This document shows, in pieces, positions 1 through 7,888 of a DNA stretch of 17,919 nucleotides. The notes under the pieces are model-generated. The model ran no database searches. It saw only the letters and a list, made by a program, of their open reading frames with translations, and was not told the DNA's origin. The first letter of the stretch is position 1, and the number at the start of each line of letters is the position of its first letter. Both the position numbers and the translations under genes were made by a program. This DNA is from an uncultured Bacteroidales bacterium (GTDB taxonomy: Bacteria; Bacteroidota; Bacteroidia; Bacteroidales; P3): the NCBI GenBank assembly GCA_947179195.1, contig CAMXAS010000012.1:1-17919 (forward strand), in the 5' to 3' direction.

Positions 1-2
1 TC

Positions 3-1181
3 AAAAGTCCGGGCGTCTGTCTCAAAGACCGCCCCGATTTGTTGCAAAGTCCGGCGCTGACCTCGCAGGCCGACCTGTTCCTGCGCTTTTTCGGCCGGCA
101 GTGTGTGGGCGTAACGGGCACCAAGGGAAAGAGTACGGTCACCCATCTGATTTACCATCTGTTGCAGGCCGAATACCCCTGTCTGTTGGCCGGCAACATG
201 GGCATCCCGTTTTTCGATATCCTGCCGCAGTTGACGCCCGCGCACCGCGTGGTCTGCGAACTCTCGTCCCACCAGTTGGAACAGGTGCGGACGGCCCCCG
301 CCGTCGGCGTCTTGCTCAACCTCTACGAAGAGCACCTCGACCACTATGCGGACTTTGAGACCTACCAGCGCGCCAAACTGCATATCGCGGGCGGCGGCTG
401 TCTGATTGTCAACGGCGACGACCCCTTGATTGACGTCCGGCTCACGGAGCGCGGCCGGCCCGTGCGGCTCGCCGTGTTCGGCACGGCGGAAAAGGCCGCC
501 GCGGCCTATGCGGGCCGCCCCGGTTTCGAGGTCGCCGACCGGCTGTTGTGGACGCCCCAAGGCCTGCAGAAGGCCGACGGTACGCCCGTCTTCGATTTCT
601 CCGCGCCGCATCCGCTCATAGGCGAACACAACGAACGCAATTTGGCGGCGGCTTTGTTGGCGGCGGTTCAGGCGGGCGGGCATTACGGACGGATGCTGCC
701 GCGCGTGGCCACGTTCCAGCCTTTGCCGCACCGTCTGCAATACGTCGGGCGCTACGGGGGCGCGCACTATTTCAACGACTCCATTTCCACGATTCCGCAA
801 GCCTGCATCGCGGCCGTGGAGAGCGTCAACCGTCTGCCGTTCGTGCAAGGCGTCAGTTGCCTGATAATCGGCGGCTTCGACCGCGAAATCGATTATACGC
901 CGCTCGTGGAATACCTATGTGCAAATCCGATAAAAAGTGTTATTTTTGTGGGAGCGGCGGGGCGCCGGATACAGGCCGCTTTGGCCGCCCGTAACCGTCA
1001 GCCTTCGGCGGCCTTATGCACCGACGATTATGAAACGCTCGTGCCGTGGGCCGTGGCGCATACCGCGCCCGACACGGCCTGTGTGTTGAGCCCGGCCGCC
1101 GCCAGTTACGACCGTTTCAAGAATTTCGAGGAACGGGGCGAAACCTTTATGCGATTGATAAAAAAACAATTCGAGATATGA
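3..1181 (+). CDS. murD: MurD-type Mur ligase, 5'-truncated by the window edge
   Basis: ATP-dependent cytoplasmic Mur ligase that would join glutamate to UDP-MurNAc-L-Ala in peptidoglycan precursor synthesis. The frame is open to the left edge, so roughly 50 N-terminal residues are missing compared with the ~440 aa family length; the TTG at 39 is not a start. Visible motifs are the P-loop TGTKGKST (about nt 114-137), ELSSHQLEQV (258-287), NLYEEHLDHY, a Lys in YQRAKLHI that fits the carbamylated lysine position, GEHNERNLAAA, YFNDSISTIP (about 769-800), IIGGFDREID and LSPAAASYDRFKNFEERG. The ligase fold is certain. The motifs differ from textbook MurD (ELSSFQLE, NDSKATN), so this may be a second, divergent MurD-like enzyme rather than the division-cluster copy. 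Its stop overlaps the next ATG (ATGA), which indicates translational coupling. Confidence 0.85.
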   Translation, partial: KSPGVCLKDRPDLLQSPALTSQADLFLRFFGRQCVGVTGTKGKSTVTHLIYHLLQAEYPCLLAGNMGIPFFDILPQLTPAHRVVCELSSHQLEQVRTAPAVGVLLNLYEEHLDHYADFETYQRAKLHIAGGGCLIVNGDDPLIDVRLTERGRPVRLAVFGTAEKAAAAYAGRPGFEVADRLLWTPQGLQKADGTPVFDFSAPHPLIGEHNERNLAAALLAAVQAGGHYGRMLPRVATFQPLPHRLQYVGRYGGAHYFNDSISTIPQACIAAVESVNRLPFVQGVSCLIIGGFDREIDYTPLVEYLCANPIKSVIFVGAAGRRIQAALAARNRQPSAALCTDDYETLVPWAVAHTAPDTACVLSPAAASYDRFKNFEERGETFMRLIKKQFEI

Positions 1182-2866
1182 AAAAGTTAATTGAATGCGT
1201 GCCCAACTTCAGCGAAGGGCGCGATATGTCCGTCATCAAGCAGATTACGGACGAGATTGAGAAAATAGACGGCGTCAAGTTGCTGGACGTGGATCCGGGT
1301 GCGGCTACGAACCGTACCGTCGTGACGTTCGTCGGCACGCCGGACGAAGTCATCGAAGCGGCGTTCCAGGCCGTGAAGAAGGCCGGTCAGCTCATCGATA
1401 TGCGTCAGCACCACGGCGCCCACCCGCGTTTCGGCGCCACCGACGTATGCCCGCTCGTGCCCGTGGCCAACATCACGATGGAGGAAACCGTCGAATACGC
1501 GCGCCGCTTGGCCAAACGTATCGGCGAGGAACTCGGCATTTCGGTTTACTGCTACGAATCGGCCGCCTTCGACCCCAAACGCCGCAATTTGGCTTATTGC
1601 CGTGCCGGCGAATACGAAGGCCTGAAAGAAAAACTGGCGACTGCCGAGGGCAAGCCCGATTTCGGCCCCGCCGAGTTCAACGCGTTCTCCGGCGCTACGG
1701 CCGTAGGGGCGCGCGACTTCCTCGTGGCCATCAACTATAACCTCAATACCACCTCCACGCGCCGTGCCAACGCCATCGCGTTCGACGTCCGCGAAAAGGG
1801 CCGTCCCGCCCGTGAAGGCGGCAAGGTGACGGGCAAACCGCTTAAAGACGAAAACGGCAAGCCGATTATGATTCCGGGCACGCTGAAAGGCACGAAGGCC
1901 ATCGGCTGGTTCATCGAGGAATACGGCATCGCGCAGGTGTCGATGAACATCACGAATATCTCGCAGACGCCCGTCCATGTGGCCTACGAAGAAGTGTTCG
2001 CCAAGGCGGCCGCGCGCGGCGTGCGCGTGACGGGCGCCGAAATCGTCGGTCTGATTCCGAAGAAGACGCTCATCGACGCCGGTAAGTTCTATCTGGCCAA
2101 ACAGCAGCGTTCGGCGGGTATCAGCGAGGCGGAAATCATCAAAATCGCCGTCAAGTCGATGGGCTTGGACGATCTCAAGCCGTTCAACCCGGAAGAGAAA
2201 ATCATCGAATACCTGTTGGAAGCCGACAACAAGACGAAGAAGCTCGTCGATCTGACGTGTACGGGCTTCGCCGACGAAACCGCGAGCGAGTCGCCCGCGC
2301 CCGGCGGCGGTTCCATTTCGGCCTACATGGGTTCTTTGGCGGCCGCGTTGGGCACGATGGTGGCCAACCTCTCGTCGCACAAGGCCGGCTGGGACGAACG
2401 TTGGGAAGAGTTCTCCGTTTGGGCCGAAAAGGGTCAGGCCATGAAAGACGCGCTGTTGCACTTGGTGGACGAAGACACCAACGCGTTCAACAAGATTATG
2501 GACGCCTTCGGCTTGCCGAAAAAGACCGACGAGGAAAAGGCAGCGCGTAGCGCGGCTATCCAGGAAGCGACGAAGTACGCGACCGAGGTGCCGTTCCACA
2601 CGATGCAGGAAGCGTTCAAGACGTTCGACATCGTACAGGCCATGGCCGAAATCGGTAACCCCAACTCCGTGACCGATGCCGGCGTGGGCGCGCTCTGTGC
2701 CCGTAGCGCCGTGCTGGGCGCGCATCTGAACGTGCAGATCAACGCCTCCAGCCTCAAGGACGAAGCGTTCAAGAAAGACATTTTGGCCAAGGCGGCGGAC
2801 ATCGCCAAGCAGGCCGAAGCCCGCGAAGCGGAAATCTTGAAAATCGTCGCGTCTAAAATCGGCTAA
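1178..2866 (+). CDS. ftcD: Bifunctional glutamate formimidoyltransferase / formimidoyl-THF cyclodeaminase
   Basis: Last step of histidine degradation. It moves the formimino group from N-formimino-L-glutamate to tetrahydrofolate, then deaminates the product to 5,10-methenyl-THF and ammonia. The protein is 562 aa, the usual length of the fused enzyme. The N-terminal transferase domain opens with MKKLIECVPNFSEGRD and carries GAHPRFGATDVCPLVP, where His82 lines up with the catalytic histidine known in the mammalian enzyme. The transferase part runs to about residue 330. The cyclodeaminase domain starts near 356 and contains SPAPGGGSISAYMGSLAAAL. The ATG at 1178 was chosen because it overlaps the upstream stop and begins the conserved N-terminus; upstream in-frame codons belong to overlapping murD sequence. 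No hutH, hutU or hutI lies nearby, so it is separated from the rest of the pathway in this window. Confidence 0.95.
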   Translation: MKKLIECVPNFSEGRDMSVIKQITDEIEKIDGVKLLDVDPGAATNRTVVTFVGTPDEVIEAAFQAVKKAGQLIDMRQHHGAHPRFGATDVCPLVPVANITMEETVEYARRLAKRIGEELGISVYCYESAAFDPKRRNLAYCRAGEYEGLKEKLATAEGKPDFGPAEFNAFSGATAVGARDFLVAINYNLNTTSTRRANAIAFDVREKGRPAREGGKVTGKPLKDENGKPIMIPGTLKGTKAIGWFIEEYGIAQVSMNITNISQTPVHVAYEEVFAKAAARGVRVTGAEIVGLIPKKTLIDAGKFYLAKQQRSAGISEAEIIKIAVKSMGLDDLKPFNPEEKIIEYLLEADNKTKKLVDLTCTGFADETASESPAPGGGSISAYMGSLAAALGTMVANLSSHKAGWDERWEEFSVWAEKGQAMKDALLHLVDEDTNAFNKIMDAFGLPKKTDEEKAARSAAIQEATKYATEVPFHTMQEAFKTFDIVQAMAEIGNPNSVTDAGVGALCARSAVLGAHLNVQINASSLKDEAFKKDILAKAADIAKQAEAREAEILKIVASKIG

Positions 2867-2901
2867 GGATAGGCTATAGCCAAGTCGTTAAGACAAACCG
2901 C

Positions 2902-2938
2902 GCCCTCGGAATGGTAACGTTCCGGGGGCTTTTTTTTT
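2902..2938 (+). terminator. Rho-independent terminator after ftcD
   Basis: A 10-bp GC-rich stem (GCCCTCGGAA at 2902-2911 with TTCCGGGGGC at 2920-2929, one G-T pair, 8-nt loop) is followed by nine T residues at 2930-2938. It sits 36 bases after the ftcD stop and reaches into the stop codon of the convergent YihY gene. There is no T-run on the other strand, so it should act mainly on the rightward transcript. Confidence 0.9.
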
Positions 2939-4331
2939 ACCAAGTGAAATCGCGCACCAGGAGGTCGGTATCGGAGGCGGCGAAGCGGCGGTTCAGCGTT
3001 TTCAGATAGGTTTCGAATACCGCATATATCCGGGAATTCTCCGGCTGATATTCGTCGTTGTAGTCGTAGCGGTCGAGTGCCGTCAGCACGTCGCTCACGC
3101 GCAGCAGGCGCGTGTCGAAGGCCGGTTGGTAGCGGGCCTGGTCGGTATAGCTGTCGTCCTCCAGATAGATGCAACTCAGAATGCCGGTTTGGGTCAACTC
3201 CCGCGCGATACGGTAGAGGTAGGGCCGCGGGGCGCCGATTTGCTGCGCGAGTTCGGCGATGTCCATGCCGCCCCGCTTCGCCTCGAACTGGCGGATGAGC
3301 AGGCTCGTCACCATCAGGGCGTAGATTTTCTTGCGGAATTCGCTCAGATGGCGGTAGTCGGTCTCGAAGATATATTGGTTGCGGCGGTAAATGCTGAAAC
3401 TCAGTTCCGCGCCCACCAGCAAGATGAGCCAGCTGAAACGCAGCCATATCAGGAACAGGGGCAGGGCGGCGAAACTGCCGTAAAGCACGTTGTAGCCCGT
3501 CATGTATTGTTGCAGGTGGATATATAGGCTTTGGAACGCGAGGAAACAAACCGTGGTGATGATGCTGGCGATTAAAACGGGGCCGGTCGGCATCTTGCGG
3601 TTGGGCAGGATGAGATAGACCATGCAGACGAGGAACAGGGCGGAGAGGAAAGGGGTGGCGCTTAAGACCGCGCGCACGATGCTTTGGAACAGGCTTGCAT
3701 CCACGAGTTCGGTCAGGTGGTCGCTCAGGTAGGAACGCGCGCTGAAAGCCACGTAGAGCAACATGGGCGTGAGGATGATGAGCGTGATGTAGTCGGTGGC
3801 CTTGCGCATGGCCGGCCGTCCCTTGCGGATTTCCCAAATCGTGTTGAGCGAGAATTCGATGCGGTTCAGTACCGTGAGGATAATCCAAAGCAGGAAGATG
3901 AGACCGGTGCCGCCGATAAGGCCGGAATTGGTGTTTTGGAGAAAGTCCTGCGCAAAGCCGAACAAGGTGTTCCAAAACGGCATATCGGTGGATGAAACGG
4001 GCGCGAATACGGCTTGGACGGCGTTTTCGAAGCCGAAGCCGCCCGCGAATCCGAACACCATGGCCAAGACGGGCACGATGGCCAGGCCCGTGTAGTAACT
4101 CAGCGCGGAGGATTGATCCAAACAACCGTCCTTGATGGTTTTCTTGACCGTGACCGCGACGGTCTTGTAGATTTCGCGGGCGGCTTGCTTGTAGAACGGT
4201 TGGCCGGCCGAGGGTGCGAACCATACCTCGAAGCGGAAGAACGCGATTTGGCGTTGGAGGTATTCGCGCAGGCGGCGGTACAGCCGGTTCGGTAAACGGT
4301 CGGGTTGTCGGGGCGTGGTATCGGTTTGCAT
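2937..4331 (-). CDS. YihY/BrkB-family membrane protein with C-terminal winged-helix domain
   Basis: Integral inner-membrane protein of the YihY/BrkB family (once annotated as ribonuclease BN). Its transport role is not established. The protein is 464 aa. About six hydrophobic segments are visible (roughly residues 82-104, 140-158, 181-200, 225-243, 250-270, 290-312), with family signatures in ALSYYTGLAIVPVLA and YGSFAALPLFLIWL. After the last segment there is a soluble tail of about 150 residues. Residues ~335-395 read as a winged-helix fold (DIAELAQQIGAPRPYLYRI then a LTQTGILSCI wing), ending in an acidic/aromatic tail. E. coli YihY is about 290 aa, so the tail is an addition. The ATG at 4331 fits the 13-base gap after the upstream gene; longer in-frame starts would run into that gene. 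It is the last gene of the five-gene leftward run. Confidence 0.85.
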   Translation of the reverse strand: MQTDTTPRQPDRLPNRLYRRLREYLQRQIAFFRFEVWFAPSAGQPFYKQAAREIYKTVAVTVKKTIKDGCLDQSSALSYYTGLAIVPVLAMVFGFAGGFGFENAVQAVFAPVSSTDMPFWNTLFGFAQDFLQNTNSGLIGGTGLIFLLWIILTVLNRIEFSLNTIWEIRKGRPAMRKATDYITLIILTPMLLYVAFSARSYLSDHLTELVDASLFQSIVRAVLSATPFLSALFLVCMVYLILPNRKMPTGPVLIASIITTVCFLAFQSLYIHLQQYMTGYNVLYGSFAALPLFLIWLRFSWLILLVGAELSFSIYRRNQYIFETDYRHLSEFRKKIYALMVTSLLIRQFEAKRGGMDIAELAQQIGAPRPYLYRIARELTQTGILSCIYLEDDSYTDQARYQPAFDTRLLRVSDVLTALDRYDYNDEYQPENSRIYAVFETYLKTLNRRFAASDTDLLVRDFTW

Positions 4332-4344
4332 CGTTTGTATATAT

Positions 4345-5565
4345 TTATTCTTCCGCGGCGCGGCGGAAAATGGCCATGGCTTCGTCGATTTCATCGTTCG
4401 TAATCGTAAGCGGCGGCGTGAAGTCCACGACGGCTTTGTTGAACAGCGGCCAAAATACAATCAGGCCGTTTTGCAGACAGCGTTCCACCACCTTCTGCGC
4501 CGTGGCGGCGTCTTTCATCTTCGCGCCGAGGAAGAGGCCGCGGCCGCGCAGTTCCTCCACCGCCGGTATGTTGGCGATGTGTTCGCGGATGCGCTGTTCC
4601 TTGGCCCGCACCTGCGGCAGCACGTCTTTGGAGGCGATGACCTGCAAAGAGGCGAGCGCGGCCACGCACGAGAGCGGATGCCCGCCGAACGTGGAGGCGT
4701 GCCCCAATAGCGGGTGTTCGTTGTTGAGCAGTTCCATGAGTTCCTCGCTCGCCACGAACGCGCCGATTGGCATCCCGCCGCCCATGCCTTTGGCTATGCA
4801 GAGCACGTCGGGCACCGCGCCGCTTTTCTCGAACGCGAACCATTGGCCGCTCCGGCCGAAACCGGTTTGAATCTCGTCGTATATCAACAGCGCGCCCGTC
4901 TCGTCACAGCGGCGGCGCAGGGCTTGCAGGAAAGCGTCGGTACCCTCCACGACGCCGCCGCCCGACTGGATGACTTCGGCCACCACGCAGCAGGTCTTGT
5001 CCGTAATCTGCGACAGGGCCGCGAGGTCGTTATAGGGCAAGAGGCGGTGTTCGGGCAACAGCGGTTTGAACACGGAACGGATGGCCTCTTCGCCCAGCAG
5101 GCTGATGGCGCCCGTCGTGCTGCCGTGGTAGGAATGCGCGAACGAAACGATTTCGCTGCGGTGGTTCTTCAGTCGCGCGAGCTTGACGGCGCCCTCTATG
5201 GCTTCCGAGCCGGAGTTGAGGAAAAACACCTTCTGCAGTTGCGGCGGCAATACCGCGCAGAGCGCTTCGGCCAGGTCCAACTGCGGTTGCTGGATGAACT
5301 CGCCATAGACCATGACGTGCAGGTACTGCTGCATCTGCGCTTCCAAGGCCCGCATGACGGCCGGATGCCGGTGGCCGACATTGTTGACGCAGATGCTGGA
5401 GATAAAGTCGATATAGCGTTTGCCGTCGGTATCCCAAAGATAGACACCCTCGGCGCGCGCGGCGTCGAGCGTGAAAGGCGGGTATTCGGAGGCTTGCGCG
5501 ATATAGCGTTTGAACAGGTGCCGGTGTTTCTCGTGCAGGGAGCCGGCGTTTTTCTCGTTTTCCAT
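4345..5565 (-). CDS. Class-III PLP-dependent aminotransferase (acetylornithine/GABA aminotransferase-like)
   Basis: Fold-type I, class-III aminotransferase of 406 aa, the normal family length. Seen: GHRHPAV, NSGSEA (117-122, phosphate cup), HSYHG (144-148, cofactor ring stacking), LIYDEIQTGFGRSG with Asp230 for the pyridine nitrogen, and IAKGMGGGMPIGAF, where Lys259 is the Schiff-base lysine. These make it catalytically complete. The amino donor cannot be read from the sequence; acetylornithine, ornithine, lysine and 4-aminobutyrate enzymes all share these motifs. No arginine or lysine pathway gene is adjacent: neighbours are a MATE exporter 27 bases upstream and the YihY gene 13 bases downstream. 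A -7-like element, TATTTTTG, ends only four bases before the ATG, so a separate transcript may start at or near the start codon. Confidence 0.88.
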   Translation of the reverse strand: MENEKNAGSLHEKHRHLFKRYIAQASEYPPFTLDAARAEGVYLWDTDGKRYIDFISSICVNNVGHRHPAVMRALEAQMQQYLHVMVYGEFIQQPQLDLAEALCAVLPPQLQKVFFLNSGSEAIEGAVKLARLKNHRSEIVSFAHSYHGSTTGAISLLGEEAIRSVFKPLLPEHRLLPYNDLAALSQITDKTCCVVAEVIQSGGGVVEGTDAFLQALRRRCDETGALLIYDEIQTGFGRSGQWFAFEKSGAVPDVLCIAKGMGGGMPIGAFVASEELMELLNNEHPLLGHASTFGGHPLSCVAALASLQVIASKDVLPQVRAKEQRIREHIANIPAVEELRGRGLFLGAKMKDAATAQKVVERCLQNGLIVFWPLFNKAVVDFTPPLTITNDEIDEAMAIFRRAAEE

Positions 5566-5569
5566 ATTG

Positions 5570-5577
5570 CAAAAATA
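5570..5577 (-). promoter_or_regulatory. Possible internal -7 element abutting the aminotransferase start codon
   Basis: On the - strand TATTTTTG fits the Bacteroidota -7 consensus TAnnTTTG and is followed by CAAT and then the ATG at 5565. No TTTG or TTG is seen at the expected -33 distance, so it may be fortuitous. If active, transcription would begin about at the ATG. Confidence 0.35.
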
Positions 5578-5592
5578 CGATTTCTCGGCGAC

Positions 5593-6900
5593 TTATGCGC
5601 GGGCGGGCGGTTCTGCGCTTTTTTCGGGCCGGTAGAGGAAGGTCATCAGCAGGCTGCGGCACAGCAGAAAGACGATGAGGGCGGCCCAAAGCGCATGGTT
5701 GCCCCACGCGCCGCGCGCGGCGTAATACAGCCCGAAGTAGGCGGCCGCGGCCGTCAGCATCGTATAGAGCATGGCGCGTGTGCGCAGGCCGCCCGCATAC
5801 ACGCCGTCCCACAGAAAGGCCGGAAACCCGGCCACGGTCATCGCCAAGACCCAGGGCAGATAGGGGCGGGCGGCCTGCCATACCGTCGCCTCTTTCGTAA
5901 ACAGGTGCAGGATGGGGTCGTAGGCGGTGGCATAGATGCCGGCGAACAGAAGCGTCATGCCGACGCCCCACAGGAAGATGGCGCGGACGCAACGGTTTTT
6001 CTCCCGCGGCCGCCCTTCGCCCGTATAGCGGCCCACCAAGGCCTCGGCCGCGTGCGCGAACCCGTCCATCGCATACGAGAAGAAAATGAAGAACTCGTAC
6101 AGAATCGTGTTCATGACCAAGGTCGTGTTGCCGTAGCGTGCCGATTCGGCCGTAAAGAAACTGAATACGGCGATGATGAGCAGCGTCCGCAGGAAGACGT
6201 CCTTGTTCACGTTCAGGAAACGGCCGAAAGCCGCCTTATGCCATAAGGCGCGGTCGCGCAGGTGCCGCAGCGCGGCGGGATAAAAGCGGCACAGGCAATA
6301 CAGGTTGAGCCCCAGGCCGAGGTATTGCGCCACCAACGTGCCGTAGGCCACGCCCGCGGCCTTGAGGTCGCATACGAAAACGAACAGGTAGTTGAACAGG
6401 ATATTGAACACGTTGACGGCAATGGCAATCCACATCGGCGTGCGTGTGTTCTGCATCCCGATGAACCAGCCGCTGAACGCGAAGGCAGCGATGGCGGCCG
6501 GCGCGCCCCAAATCCGGATTTTGAAATAGCCGGTCGTGGCGTCCCACAGCGCCGCGTCGGGTTGCATATACCAGTAGGCGGCGGACAGGATGACATCCTG
6601 CAAGCCCCACAACACGAGCGCGCCGGCCAAGGCCAGCACGAGCCCGCGGCCCAGGATGCGGCCTTGTTCGGCTTCGTCGCGCGCCCCGTAGGCCTGGGCC
6701 GTAAAACCGGCCGTGCCCATGCGCAGGAAGCCCATGGCCCAGTACATGAAATTGAAAATCATGGCACCCAGCGAGACCGCGCCCGCAAAGACCAAGCCGT
6801 CCAGGCGGCCCATCATGGCCAAATCGACCGCGCCGAGCAGCGGTATCGTGATATTGCTGATGATATTCGGTACCGCCAACCGTAAAATCCGCCGGTGCAT
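5593..6900 (-). CDS. MATE-family (DinF-like) efflux transporter
   Basis: Polytopic inner-membrane antiporter of the MATE family, which exports cationic drugs or metabolites using a proton or sodium gradient. The 435 aa length and about twelve hydrophobic segments fit. The N-terminus RLAVPNIISNITIPLLGAVD followed by MMGRLDG is typical of the first MATE helix, with GTAGFTAQAYGARD after it. The segment GYFKIRIWGAPAAIAAFAF matches the DinF-type branch, and a second half repeats the pattern from about residue 230. Substrate is unknown. It begins 14 bases after the purC stop and ends 27 bases before the aminotransferase ATG, so it is very likely co-transcribed with both. An export link to the aminotransferase product is possible but only inferred from position. 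Confidence 0.9.
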   Translation of the reverse strand: MHRRILRLAVPNIISNITIPLLGAVDLAMMGRLDGLVFAGAVSLGAMIFNFMYWAMGFLRMGTAGFTAQAYGARDEAEQGRILGRGLVLALAGALVLWGLQDVILSAAYWYMQPDAALWDATTGYFKIRIWGAPAAIAAFAFSGWFIGMQNTRTPMWIAIAVNVFNILFNYLFVFVCDLKAAGVAYGTLVAQYLGLGLNLYCLCRFYPAALRHLRDRALWHKAAFGRFLNVNKDVFLRTLLIIAVFSFFTAESARYGNTTLVMNTILYEFFIFFSYAMDGFAHAAEALVGRYTGEGRPREKNRCVRAIFLWGVGMTLLFAGIYATAYDPILHLFTKEATVWQAARPYLPWVLAMTVAGFPAFLWDGVYAGGLRTRAMLYTMLTAAAAYFGLYYAARGAWGNHALWAALIVFLLCRSLLMTFLYRPEKSAEPPARA

Positions 6901-6914
6901 GGGAGACCGCCGGA

Positions 6915-7865
6915 TTAGAGCGATTTCAGACAGGCCGTCACGTTGGCCTCCACACGTTCCATCAGGCGGTTCGTGTCGCTCTTTTCAAAGCGCTTGCCCG
7001 TGATGTGTTCGTAGAGTTCGATATAGCGTTCCGAAATCTGTTGCACGCGGTCGGGCGTCATATCGGGGATGCGTTCGCCCTCACGGCCTTGGAAGCCGTT
7101 TTCAATCAGCCATTCCCGCACGAACTCTTTCGACAGCTGGCGCTGTTTCTCGCCGGCGGCCTGCCGTTGCTCGTAGCCCTCCGCATAGAAATAGCGCGAG
7201 GAGTCGGGCGTGTGGATTTCGTCGATGAGGTGGATTTTGCCGTCGCATTTGCCGAATTCGTATTTCGTATCTACGAGGATCAGGCCTTTTTCGCGCGCCA
7301 TCTGCGTACCGCGTTCAAACAGCGCGTAGGTGTATTTTTCCAGTTCGGCGTAGTCTTCGGCCGAAACGAGGCCGGCTTTCAGGATGTCGGCCTTGGAGAT
7401 GTCTTCGTCGTGCCCTTCGTCGGCTTTGGTCGTCGGCGTGATGATGGGGCGCGGCAACCGGTCGTTTTCCTTCAGGCCGTCGGGCAGCGGTTCACCGCAG
7501 AGCGTGCGTTTGCCTTCCTTGTATTCGCGCCAGGCGTGGCCGGAGAGATAACCGCGGATGACCATTTCCACCTTGAACGGTTGGCAGAATTTGCCCACCG
7601 TCACCATCGGGTCGGGCGTCGCGATTTTCCAGTTCGGCAGGATGTCGGCCGTGGCGTCCAAAAAGTAAGAGGCGATTTGGTTCAGCACCTGTCCTTTGAA
7701 CGGGATGCCCTTGGGCAACACGACATCGAAGGCCGAAATCCGGTCGCTCACGACCATGACCAAATGGCGGTTGTCAATATTATAGACGTCGCGGACTTTA
7801 CCGACGTAATGGCTTTTCTGGCCGGGGAAATTGAAATGGGTTTCGACTAATGCTTGGCTTTCCAT
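6915..7865 (-). CDS. purC: Phosphoribosylaminoimidazole-succinocarboxamide (SAICAR) synthase
   Basis: Purine biosynthesis enzyme that joins CAIR and aspartate with ATP to form SAICAR in the cytoplasm. The protein is 316 aa, the long form seen in Bacteroidota and fungi rather than the ~237 aa E. coli form. Visible motifs are GKVRDVYNI (nucleotide-binding start), VVSDRISAFDVVLPKGIPFKG, VEMVIRGYLSGHAWREY, PIITPTTKADEGHDEDI, LILVDTKYEFGK and IHLIDEIHTPDSSRYFY, all in family order. The start at 7865 gives a conserved-looking N-terminus and leaves 23 bases from the nitroreductase stop. A degenerate TACCTTAT lies in that gap but does not match the promoter consensus, so purC probably depends on the upstream promoter. 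No other pur gene is in the window. Confidence 0.96.
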   Translation of the reverse strand: MESQALVETHFNFPGQKSHYVGKVRDVYNIDNRHLVMVVSDRISAFDVVLPKGIPFKGQVLNQIASYFLDATADILPNWKIATPDPMVTVGKFCQPFKVEMVIRGYLSGHAWREYKEGKRTLCGEPLPDGLKENDRLPRPIITPTTKADEGHDEDISKADILKAGLVSAEDYAELEKYTYALFERGTQMAREKGLILVDTKYEFGKCDGKIHLIDEIHTPDSSRYFYAEGYEQRQAAGEKQRQLSKEFVREWLIENGFQGREGERIPDMTPDRVQQISERYIELYEHITGKRFEKSDTNRLMERVEANVTACLKSL

Positions 7866-7888
7866 AATATAATAAGGTATTAAAAGGG

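Noticed and set aside
1187..2725. Long open frame on the - strand opposite ftcD (512 codons)
   Set aside because: It is a mirror of GC-rich codon usage in ftcD; the translation is R/H/G-rich and matches no family. The same holds for 4714-6246 (+) and 10180-11565 (-).
2902..2938. Bidirectional terminator for the yihY operon
   Set aside because: On the - strand the stem is followed by GCGGTTTGTC, not a T-run, so it is called only for the + strand.
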